Shown: piece after piece, positions 1 to 5,379 of the stretch | How positions within the stretch are numbered: position 1 is the stretch's first letter | Layout of the letters: every line of letters begins with the position of its first letter | Source: an uncultured Oscillospiraceae bacterium | Lineage (GTDB): Bacteria > Bacillota > Clostridia > Oscillospirales > Oscillospiraceae | DNA: 8,850 nucleotides | NCBI GenBank assembly: GCA_900752305.1 | Contig: CAADUV010000378.1 | Span: forward strand, 1-8,850 | Direction: 5' to 3' | The notes under the pieces: generated by a model | Databases searched by the model: none | Seen by the model: only the letters and a program-made list of their open reading frames with translations | What the model was told of the DNA's origin: nothing | Program-made: the position numbers and the translations under genes

Positions 1-503
1 CAGAGGCAGAACACGTCCTCGGTCTCGTCTACGAACATCTGGCCGTCCAGGCTGCGCAGGTGGGCGGGGGCTAGGATGTCGAACAAAAAGTAGCCGCCGG
101 GCATGAGGAAGGTGTGAATCTTGTGGAAGGCGGCCTGCAAAATAGCCTCGTCGGTGACGTAGTTCAAGCTATCCAAGCTGGAGACGCAGGCGTCGATGGT
201 GCCGAACAGGTCCAGCTTGTCCATGGACTGGTGCAGGAAGACGGGCGGCTCGCAGTCCAGGTCAAAGGTCTTTTCCTGGGCCTCCGAGAGCATCTCGATG
301 GACAGGTCGGTGCCGATCATGGAGTAGCCTGCCTGCGCCAAGAGACAGGTCAAGGTGCCGGTGCCGCAGGCCAAGTCCAGGACGATGTTCACCGGTACTT
401 CACTGCGCTGGAACCACTTCTGATACCAGGCCACCCACTGGGTGTAGTCCACGTCCCGGGTCAGGCCGTCGTAGTAGCGTGCCAGTTCTCCGTAGGCGCT
501 CAT
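1..503 (-). CDS. Class I SAM-dependent methyltransferase, C-terminus cut by window edge
   Basis: Reading the minus strand from the ATG at 503 gives 167 uninterrupted codons to the window edge. The visible part is the N-terminal two thirds or so of a typical 240-250 residue methyltransferase. SAM-binding motif I is LDLACGTGT (residues 42-50), the acidic strand-2 motif is GTDLS (64-68), and a post-motif PGG turn lies at 135-137 before a hydrophobic strand (YFLFDIL). It should be a cytosolic Rossmann-fold enzyme transferring methyl from S-adenosylmethionine; the acceptor cannot be told from sequence. The start overlaps the stop of the upstream regulator gene by four bases (ATGA, 503-500), so the two are probably translationally coupled and co-transcribed. 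The stop codon lies outside the window. Family assignment is secure, substrate unknown. Confidence 0.9.
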   Translation of the reverse strand, partial: MSAYGELARYYDGLTRDVDYTQWVAWYQKWFQRSEVPVNIVLDLACGTGTLTCLLAQAGYSMIGTDLSIEMLSEAQEKTFDLDCEPPVFLHQSMDKLDLFGTIDACVSSLDSLNYVTDEAILQAAFHKIHTFLMPGGYFLFDILAPAHLRSLDGQMFVDETEDVFCL

Positions 504-856
504 GCGTCCTCCGTCTTCTTTTTGCGGCCGGCTTTTCTCCCCTTCTCCGCTGTGGGGGGAACACATTCATCCCCCAGTACACGGGCGAAGACCTGGTGGT
601 AGCCCTCCACGCCGTAGTTCAGGGCGCGGTTGACCCGGCTGATGGTGGCGGAGCTGGCGCCGGTCTGCTCCAAGATTTCATTGTAGATCATGCCCTTCTG
701 GAGCAGGACAGCCACGTCAAACCGCTGCTCCATGGCGCGCAGCTCGGACACGGTGCAGAGATCCTGGAAAAATCGGTAACATTCGTCCAGATCCTTCAGC
801 TCTAGGATCATTTTATATAAATTCATACTCGGCTCTTTGCCAAATACCTTAGACAT
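500..856 (-). CDS. YerC/YecD family TrpR-related transcriptional regulator
   Basis: This 118-residue protein has the compact all-helical layout of the YerC/YecD group of TrpR-superfamily regulators. A helical N-terminal half contains the segment LCTVSELRAMEQRFDVAVLL (residues 33-52), and a helix-turn-helix follows at about 57-80 (MIYNEILEQTGASSATISRVN and onward), where SSATISRVNRAL is the recognition helix. The basic tail (about 104-115, rich in Lys and Arg) extends beyond the usual roughly 90-100 residue core and may add nonspecific DNA contacts. The start is fixed by a strong AGGAGGT (864-870, minus strand) seven bases upstream of the ATG. The stop overlaps the methyltransferase start (ATGA). 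It likely acts as a cytosolic DNA-binding repressor. The target is unknown, and nothing visible ties it to tryptophan. Confidence 0.88.
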   Translation of the reverse strand: MSKVFGKEPSMNLYKMILELKDLDECYRFFQDLCTVSELRAMEQRFDVAVLLQKGMIYNEILEQTGASSATISRVNRALNYGVEGYHQVFARVLGDECVPPTAEKGRKAGRKKKTEDA

Positions 857-898
857 ATGTTTTACCTCCTGGGTACTGTTCCAAATCTGTCTTTCACT

Positions 899-927
899 AT
901 TTTAACATTTTACTGCGTGAAAGTAAA
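899..927 (-). promoter_or_regulatory. Predicted sigma-A promoter for the YerC-methyltransferase unit
   Basis: On the minus strand, TTTACT (-35, 927-922) and TAAAAT (-10, 904-899) are separated by exactly 17 bases, and a TG one base upstream of the -10 makes it an extended -10. The predicted start of transcription is about 30-35 bases upstream of the YerC start codon. The match is by eye only. Confidence 0.5.
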
Positions 928-980
928 CCTATTTTTCAGAAAAAAACACACCCTTTTGTACCTGGGTCATAGACTTTTTC

Positions 981-987
981 AGGAGGG
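981..987 (+). promoter_or_regulatory. Ribosome binding site that decides the start of the DUF3298-like gene
   Basis: AGGAGGG lies directly against an ATG at 988 (zero spacing) but six bases before the in-frame ATG at 994. Only the second spacing is workable, so 994 is taken as the start. Confidence 0.75.
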
Positions 988-993
988 ATGTGT

Positions 994-1623
994 ATGAAGC
1001 TGGTACTGACGGAGGAGACCCGGGAGCGGGAGCTGTGTGCGCAAGAGGAAGTGCTGGTGCGGTGCCGGTGCGTGCTGCCCAAATTGCAGCCGCTGTCGGC
1101 TGGTGCACAGCGGCGGTTGGAGCGGTACATAACGGAGCTGGAACGGCGGTGGAACGGTGCCTGTGAGGGGTGGTTATTGGAGCAGGCGGCGGAGGGGGTG
1201 CGGCTGGCGCGGCGCAATGCGCTGCCCTTTGCGCCCTTTGAAGCGGTGCTGGACTTTGAGACGACCCGGCTGGACGATCGGTTTTGGAGCGTGCTGTGGC
1301 GGTGGCAGGTGACGTGGCAGGGGGAAGCGGTGCTGCTGCGGCGGTGGGGGCAGGTGTGGGACTTGGAGGGCGGGATGCCCGGTCGGGTGGAGCAGTTTCT
1401 GCCGGAGAAGCGGAAGGAACGGCGGCGGTTGTGGCGGCGGTTGAAGGAGGCGGCACGGGAAGCGGGCGTTCGTGGGATGGGGTGGCGGCATGGGCTGGTG
1501 TGGTGTACTTTGACGGAGGCGGAACTGGTCTGCGGGTGGGCGAGTCTTGCAAATCCGGTGAGCGATTCCGATTTTTTTACGGTTTCCACCCCTTTTTCTG
1601 AGGAGACGGTGCAATTTTGTTGA
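994..1623 (+). CDS. DUF3298/RsiV-like domain protein without secretion signal
   Basis: This is a 209-residue protein of unknown function. The order of elements resembles DUF3298-type domains of Clostridia. First comes a LPKLQPLS strand-and-turn leading to a helix (YITELERRWNGACEGWLLEQA). Then come two beta-rich stretches (FEAVLDFETTRLDDRFWSVLWRW, VTWQGEAVLLRRWGQVWDLEGG), in which the WDLEGGMP turn corresponds to the 'DL-x-TG' turn of the family. A basic helix (about 128-145) and a final strand pair (GLVWCTLTEAELVCGW) follow. It has no signal peptide, no membrane segment, and is very rich in Arg and Trp, so it looks cytosolic, unlike secreted or membrane-anchored RsiV-type proteins. Codons end mostly in G and the coding strand is strongly G-rich. 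It diverges from the YerC gene, and no terminator separates it from purA. The family call is from memory of the fold pattern and is moderate; that the frame is a real gene is well supported by its SD and length. Confidence 0.6.
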   Translation: MKLVLTEETRERELCAQEEVLVRCRCVLPKLQPLSAGAQRRLERYITELERRWNGACEGWLLEQAAEGVRLARRNALPFAPFEAVLDFETTRLDDRFWSVLWRWQVTWQGEAVLLRRWGQVWDLEGGMPGRVEQFLPEKRKERRRLWRRLKEAAREAGVRGMGWRHGLVWCTLTEAELVCGWASLANPVSDSDFFTVSTPFSEETVQFC

Positions 1624-1631
1624 TTTTTACC

Positions 1632-1660
1632 TTGCATTTCCACCCCGTTTTCCGTATAAT
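1632..1660 (+). promoter_or_regulatory. Predicted sigma-A promoter of purA
   Basis: A perfect TATAAT (-10, 1655-1660) lies 17 bases after TTGCAT (1632-1637, a weak -35). Transcription would begin near 1667, giving a leader of about 60 bases before purA. Confidence 0.6.
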
Positions 1661-1720
1661 GTCATGTGGTTCTCCTGTGAACCACCGAAACGGACGTTTC
1701 CCATACGGAATAAAAGGAGT
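1650..1720 (+). promoter_or_regulatory. purA leader with nested inverted repeats and sequestrable ribosome binding site
   Basis: There are three perfect inverted repeats. The outer arms are TTCCGTAT (1650-1657) and ATACGGAA (1703-1710). Inside them lie GTGGTTC/GAACCAC (1666-1672 and 1679-1685, loop of six) and GAAACG/CGTTTC (1687-1692 and 1695-1700). On a readthrough RNA this can fold as a three-way junction directly before the purA SD (AAGGAG, 1714-1719). The loop side of the second repeat contains CTCCT (1672-1676), the exact complement of AGGAG (1715-1719). From the local promoter only the two inner hairpins would be transcribed; the outer left arm overlaps the -10 box and could instead be part of a DNA operator. 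The repeats are seen directly; any regulatory role is inference. Confidence 0.4.
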
Positions 1721-1728
1721 CTTGTATC

Positions 1729-3012
1729 ATGGTAAAAGCAATCGTAGGCGCGAACTGGGGCGACGAAGGCAAGGGGAAGATCACGGATATGCTGGCAGAG
1801 CATTCTGACATCGTGGTTCGCTTCCAGGGCGGCGCCAATGCCGGTCACACCATCATCAACGATTATGGCCGTTTCGCTCTGCATATCCTGCCCTCCGGCT
1901 CTTTCTACTCCCATGTGACCAATGTCATCGGCAACGGCGTGGCACTGGACGTGAAGAAGCTGGTGGATGAATTAAAAGACATTCAGGCGCAGAACGCTCC
2001 CGCTCCCAATCTGATGATCTCGGAACGGGTTCAGCTGCTGATGCCCTATCATGTGCTGCAGGACACCTATGAGGAGGAGCGGCTGGGCGGCAAGTCCTTC
2101 GGCTCCACTAAGAGCGGCATTGCCCCCTTCTATTCGGATAAATACGCTAAGATCGGCATCCAGCTGTGCGACCTGTTCGACGAGGATCGGCTGATGGAAC
2201 GGCTGACCGCCGCCTGTGATCTGAAGAACGTACTCTTTGCGCATCTGTACCATAAGCCCACCCTGGATCCCAAGGCGCTGTTCGATGAGCTGATGGAGCT
2301 GCGGGAGCTGGTGCGTCCCTATGTGGGAGACACGGTGACCTTCCTGCACGAAGCCCTGAAGGAAGGCAAGACTGTGCTGCTGGAAGGTCAGTTAGGCTCC
2401 ATGAAGGACCCTGACCTGGGCATCTACCCCATGACCACTTCTTCCCACACCCTGGCTGGGTTCGGCACGGTCGGTGCCTGCATCCCGCCCACGGAAATCA
2501 AGGACGTCATCGCCGTGACCAAGGCCTATTCCTCCTGCGTGGGCTCCAAGACCGAGCCTTTCGTCAGCGAAGTGGAAGGCGAAGCCGGTGACGAGCTGCG
2601 GCGCAGAGGCGGCGACAAGGGCGAGTTCGGTGCGACTACCGGGCGTCCCCGCCGTGTGGGTTGGTTCGACACCGTGGCCACCAAGTACGGCTGCATGGTA
2701 CAGGGTGCCACCGAGGTTGCGCTGACCTGTCTGGACGTGCTGGGTTATCTGGATGAGATCCCCGTGTGCGTGGGCTATGAGATCGACGGCAAGGTGACCA
2801 CCACCTTCCCGGTGCCCAACCAGCTGGTGAAGGCCAAGCCGGTGTTTGAAAAACTGCCCGGCTGGAAGTGCGACATCCGTGGCATCACCGACTATGACGC
2901 CCTGCCGGAAAATGCAAAGCATTATGTTGACTTCCTGGAGTCCAAGATCGGCGTGCCCATCAAGATGGTGTCCACTGGGCCCAAGCGTCATGAGATGACC
3001 TATCGGAAGTGA
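1729..3012 (+). CDS. purA: Adenylosuccinate synthetase (IMP--aspartate ligase), divergent type
   Basis: This cytosolic enzyme of AMP synthesis joins aspartate to IMP using GTP, giving adenylosuccinate for PurB. Its 427 residues match the usual length. The N-terminal GTP/IMP loop WGDEGKGK (10-17) carries the catalytic Asp12, and GGANAGHT (34-41) carries His40. The aspartate/IMP loop GATTGRPRRVGWFD (301-314) and the C-terminal STGP (415-418) are intact. It departs from consensus at several places: N9 replaces Gln in the first signature; GSTKSGIAPFYSDKYAK (125-141) has Lys141 where IMP-contacting Arg is expected; EGQLGS (219-224) replaces EGAQGT; and TCLD (333-336) replaces TKLD. A good SD (AAGGAG) sits nine bases upstream, and a terminator follows. 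It is single-gene transcribed unless readthrough from the gene before it occurs. The enzyme identity is secure from the retained catalytic residues; the altered sites look like a lineage variant. Confidence 0.95.
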   Translation: MVKAIVGANWGDEGKGKITDMLAEHSDIVVRFQGGANAGHTIINDYGRFALHILPSGSFYSHVTNVIGNGVALDVKKLVDELKDIQAQNAPAPNLMISERVQLLMPYHVLQDTYEEERLGGKSFGSTKSGIAPFYSDKYAKIGIQLCDLFDEDRLMERLTAACDLKNVLFAHLYHKPTLDPKALFDELMELRELVRPYVGDTVTFLHEALKEGKTVLLEGQLGSMKDPDLGIYPMTTSSHTLAGFGTVGACIPPTEIKDVIAVTKAYSSCVGSKTEPFVSEVEGEAGDELRRRGGDKGEFGATTGRPRRVGWFDTVATKYGCMVQGATEVALTCLDVLGYLDEIPVCVGYEIDGKVTTTFPVPNQLVKAKPVFEKLPGWKCDIRGITDYDALPENAKHYVDFLESKIGVPIKMVSTGPKRHEMTYRK

Positions 3013-3047
3013 TCGCAACGAAGCCGAAATAATCTCTGTGTTTTTTG

Positions 3048-3077
3048 AGAGGATACGCCCAGGCGTATCCTCTTTTT
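3048..3077 (+). terminator. Rho-independent terminator of purA
   Basis: A near-perfect stem pairs 3048-3059 with 3062-3073 (GAGGATACGC against GCGTATCCTC at its core). The innermost C-G pair probably opens to give a four-base loop. A run of five T (3073-3077) follows. It lies 36 bases past the purA stop. Confidence 0.9.
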
Positions 3078-3173
3078 GGACAGGGAATCCTCCCCATTTT
3101 ACCGTTTTTTTCGACTGCTTTCCTAAAATTCCCTTGCATATGTTCAAAAACTCCCCGCCCGGACTTCCACTCA

Positions 3174-3206
3174 TTGACTTTTTTGATTTTTCCAGTATAA
3201 TATAAT
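3174..3206 (+). promoter_or_regulatory. Predicted sigma-A promoter of the PucR-family gene
   Basis: TTGACT (-35, 3174-3179) is followed after 16 bases by TATAAT (3196-3201). A second TATAAT overlaps it by one base (3201-3206) and could give an alternative start. The predicted leader to the start codon is about 90 bases. Confidence 0.7.
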
Positions 3207-3300
3207 TCGTTCTAATTGCAGGCAGGCGTTGTGTCGAAAGGGGACATGAGGCGCTGCCTTTCCCCTATCTAAATGACATAATAAGAGGATATTTTTGAAT

Positions 3301-4866
3301 ATGAGAGTTACGACTGAAACCATTCTGACCGCCCTGGTGCCCTTTGCTCCGGAGCTGATCGGGCCGGAGCTGGAGTCCATCGAGTATGGCTCCATCGGCA
3401 ACACCCTGATGCTGACCACCCCCGACCGGCTGTACATTGTGCCCATGAGCCAGCTCATCTCCCACAAGAACAAGGTTCCGGCGGCGGCTATCATCTGCTA
3501 CCGGGATAAGGACGCTCCCGCGGAGCTGAGCGCCACCCAGCGGACGAAATACAAGAAGACGCCCCTCATCCTGCTCAACGAGGAGACCAATTTCACCCCC
3601 GTGTGGGAGGCGCTGCAAGGAGAGCTGGTGGATCCGTACGACTCGCTGCTGTTCCAGAACAAGCTGCTGTCTCTGGCTCTGTCCTGTCACGACGTGACCG
3701 ACCTGCTCACCGCAGCCACCGAGTCCACCGGTCTCCCCTTCTCTCTCCACAACACCGTCCCCAGCCTGTTCGCCTACTCCCGCGCCGGTGAGATGGTGGT
3801 GACCAATCCCATGGGGGCAGACGTGATGGAGACCTTCTGCACGCCGGACTTTCTGACCAACCTGCCGGACAACGCCCTGCTGGACTCCGTGCGAGAGCGG
3901 AACGGCCTGATGCGCGTGACCCTGCCCAACGGGGTGCAGAAGATCAGCGCCACTATCTACGTGCGGCAGCAGTTCTTTGGGATGCTCTGCGCCTACAGCT
4001 TTATGCGCCCCTATGTGCCCTCCGACCTGGATATGATCCAGCAGCTGCGGGGCATTGTCAGCCTGTTCATGGAAAACCACAGCAACGACTATGTGGCCAT
4101 CTCCAGCAACGAACGCTCCTTCATGCGCATCATGCTGGGCAACGAGTTCAGCGAGGAGGACGCTCAGGCACAGTGCAAGCGGTTTGACATCAAGCTGCCC
4201 GAGGAGATGACCCTGCTGGTGGTCACCAGCTCCGCCGTCTACCGCCACAACCAGGACGTGCCCTGCAACCTCATCCGCCGGTTCATGATCCCCCTGCTCC
4301 AGACCAATCTGTGCATCATCTTTGAGCAGTACGTGGTGCTGCTGCTGGACGCCAAGCAATATCAGCCTCACAGCGCAGAATTTTTGGAGCTGATCCGGGA
4401 GTCCATCCAGGAGCACAACCTCCAAGCGGCATCCAGCAACGTGTTCTACAGTCCCAAGGACATCAAGACCCAATACGAGCTGGCCAAGCTGACCATCGAC
4501 ATTGGGGAGAGCAAGGACGCCAACAAGCACTACTATGTGTTCTCCGACTACCTGCTGGATCACATGATCCATCTGTGCAAGCCCTCTCCCGTTTTCAAAT
4601 GTCTCCAGCACCCGGTGTTCATCGCGTTGGAGCGTTATGACGCCCAGTATCACACCGAGTATGTGAAGACGCTGATGTCCTATCTGCGCAACAACGGCGA
4701 CCTGTCCGCCTGTGCCGCTGACATGGACATCCACCACAACACGGTGAAGTATCTGATGAAGAATATGCGGGAGATCACCAACGTGGATTTCGACTCGCCC
4801 AGTATGTTCTCCTCCCTGTATGTGGCCATGCGGGCCATGGAGGCTTCTAAGGTGCTGGATTATTGA
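3301..4866 (+). CDS. PucR family helix-turn-helix transcriptional regulator
   Basis: This is a 521-residue regulator. The C-terminal ~60 residues (about 455-514) fit the PucR/CdaR-type HTH_30 domain: TLMSYLRNNGDLSACAADMD, then IHHNTVKYLMKNMREITNVD, ending in a helix SSLYVAMRAME. HHNTVKY stands where HRNTLRY is usual. Ahead of it is a roughly 110-residue N-terminal domain, a GAF-like stretch (about 115-265, opening LSLALSCHDVTDLLTAATESTG), and a linker domain of the kind seen in PucR proteins. It has no membrane segment. The family senses a metabolite and controls purine, sugar-acid or amino-acid genes; the ligand here is unknown. Next-door purA is suggestive but each has its own promoter and terminator. 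Start choice is uncertain: AGAGG (3284-3288) is 12 bases before this ATG but six before an in-frame TTG at 3295, which would add two residues. Confidence 0.85.
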   Translation: MRVTTETILTALVPFAPELIGPELESIEYGSIGNTLMLTTPDRLYIVPMSQLISHKNKVPAAAIICYRDKDAPAELSATQRTKYKKTPLILLNEETNFTPVWEALQGELVDPYDSLLFQNKLLSLALSCHDVTDLLTAATESTGLPFSLHNTVPSLFAYSRAGEMVVTNPMGADVMETFCTPDFLTNLPDNALLDSVRERNGLMRVTLPNGVQKISATIYVRQQFFGMLCAYSFMRPYVPSDLDMIQQLRGIVSLFMENHSNDYVAISSNERSFMRIMLGNEFSEEDAQAQCKRFDIKLPEEMTLLVVTSSAVYRHNQDVPCNLIRRFMIPLLQTNLCIIFEQYVVLLLDAKQYQPHSAEFLELIRESIQEHNLQAASSNVFYSPKDIKTQYELAKLTIDIGESKDANKHYYVFSDYLLDHMIHLCKPSPVFKCLQHPVFIALERYDAQYHTEYVKTLMSYLRNNGDLSACAADMDIHHNTVKYLMKNMREITNVDFDSPSMFSSLYVAMRAMEASKVLDY

Positions 4867-4873
4867 CGCTCTG

Positions 4874-4905
4874 AAAACAGCAATCCAAACGGATTGCTGT
4901 TTTTT
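4874..4905 (+). terminator. Rho-independent terminator of the PucR-family gene
   Basis: The stem CAGCAATCC (4878-4886) pairs with GGATTGCTG (4891-4899) around an AAAC loop. It is extended by four A-T pairs and ends in a run of six T (4900-4905), starting seven bases after the stop codon. Confidence 0.93.
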
Positions 4906-5026
4906 GTGCCCAGGAGAGTGTAACATTTTTTTGAACATTGCCCCATTTCCCTTGCAGGGCGCGGCGAAAAGCAGTATACGTTTGAAGGATTAGCATCCGA
5001 AAAAATAACTGATGTGAGGTGAGAAC

Positions 5027-5116
5027 ATGGACAGTAGCAGTTGCAGGTTGGAAGGGACAAGACCGGTATTCCTGTATTGGCGGAACGCGCGCCGCAGGGC
5101 ACTGCCTGTGTTCTGA
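5027..5116 (+). CDS. Possible 29-residue small protein
   Basis: ATG at 5027 follows GAGGTGA (5016-5022), a seven-base match to the extended Shine-Dalgarno sequence, with the GAGG core seven bases from the start. The reading frame encodes 29 residues beginning MDSSSCRLEGTRPVFLYW and ending in an Arg-rich stretch before TGA at 5114-5116. It has no signal peptide or membrane helix. The signal for translation is better than for any other frame in the gap, but the peptide is not recognised and ends inside the first hairpin of the candidate structured RNA. It could be a real small protein, an upstream leader peptide, or chance. Confidence 0.25.
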   Translation: MDSSSCRLEGTRPVFLYWRNARRRALPVF

Positions 5117-5295
5117 CGCGCTTTCGTAAATCTGTGAGTGCCATTGTTTGCTTCAACACAACTCTACGCAATCAAACTGTAGGCGATGCAGGAGTTTTGT
5201 TTGTAACCGACAATGGTATTTTTATGCCCTTTTTCGGCTGTAAACAAGAACATTGCACGCCTGCCATTCCCATTTGTGTAAAGGAGGCATAGTGA

Positions 5296-5311
5296 CGCCG
5301 CACCTGCGGCG
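5296..5311. repeat. Small GC-rich hairpin next to the shared terminator
   Basis: CGCCGC (5296-5301) and GCGGCG (5306-5311) form a six-pair stem with loop ACCT. It lies three bases from the terminator stem and may steady it, but it has no T-run of its own. Confidence 0.5.
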
Positions 5312-5313
5312 AG

Positions 5314-5343
5314 AAAAACCCGTCCTCGGTGAGGACGGGTTTT
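5314..5343. terminator. Bidirectional terminator between the gap unit and the V-ATPase operon
   Basis: CCCGTCCTC (5319-5327) pairs with GAGGACGGG (5331-5339) around a three-base loop and is extended by four A-T pairs. On the minus strand it ends in TTTTT, 36 bases past the subunit D stop, so it ends the ATPase operon. On the plus strand it ends in TTTT and can stop any transcript crossing the gap. Confidence 0.88.
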
Positions 5344-5379
5344 GTGTTTTGTGTGGTCGCTTGCCGGTTCCAAAGGTGC

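Larger units (their letters stand above)
4952..5345 (+). ncRNA. Candidate structured RNA in a 513-base gene-poor gap
   Basis: The gap 4867-5379 holds no convincing long gene. On the plus strand a weak promoter-like pair (TTGCAG 4952-4957, TATACG 4975-4980, spacing 17) precedes two sizeable hairpins, and a terminator stem at 5315-5343 closes the unit. Hairpin one pairs GAACGCGCG (5083-5091) with CGCGCTTTC (5117-5125), 8 of 9 pairs, with an inner CAGG-C/G-CCTG stem (5095-5108). Hairpin two runs 5179-5264. Its base pairs GTAGGCG and TGCA with TGCA and CGCCTGC, leaving one bulged A. A middle stem pairs 5197-5210 with 5234-5247 and includes two G-U pairs, and an apical stem pairs GGTAT with ATGCC around TTTT. 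The G-U pairs favour the plus strand as the RNA sense. No known RNA family was recognised. Alternatives are a decayed gene, a dispersed intergenic repeat or a leader for the small ORF at 5027. Confidence 0.35.

Noticed and set aside
929..1643. Long Pro/Ala/Ser/Thr-rich and Arg/Ser-rich minus-strand frames opposite the DUF3298-like gene
   Set aside because: They are by-products of the G-rich codon use on the plus strand; they have no SD, whereas the plus frame has a strong one.
1650..1710. Purine riboswitch before purA (three-way junction, CGTATAAT-like opening)
   Set aside because: The conserved loop sequences and the long junction between the second and third stems of the purine aptamer are absent, the third stem has almost no loop, and the TATAAT is fully explained as a -10 box.
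1729..3012. PurZ-like phage enzyme (2-aminoadenine synthesis) instead of PurA
   Set aside because: PurZ-type enzymes lose the catalytic Asp of the first loop; here GDEGKGK keeps it, and the gene sits in a housekeeping context.
3265..4938. Very long minus-strand open frame (557 codons) opposite the PucR-family gene
   Set aside because: Its His/Gln/Gly/Val-rich composition is typical of the antisense of a GC-biased gene. It has no domain, and the plus strand encodes a clear PucR-type protein.
4860..5171. Minus-strand open frame of about 100 codons across the PucR-gene terminator
   Set aside because: It runs through the terminator hairpin, lacks a ribosome binding site and has no recognisable domain.
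5041..5292. Open frame of 83 codons in the gene-poor gap
   Set aside because: A stop at 5035 means it can only begin at a TTG with no Shine-Dalgarno; the first ATG is at 5224. It is better explained as an open frame across the hairpin region. A decayed gene is not excluded.
4867..5379. Transposon remnant or MITE in the gap
   Set aside because: No terminal inverted repeats, target-site duplication or transposase fragment could be found at the gap ends, though a dispersed repeat cannot be excluded without a genome search.
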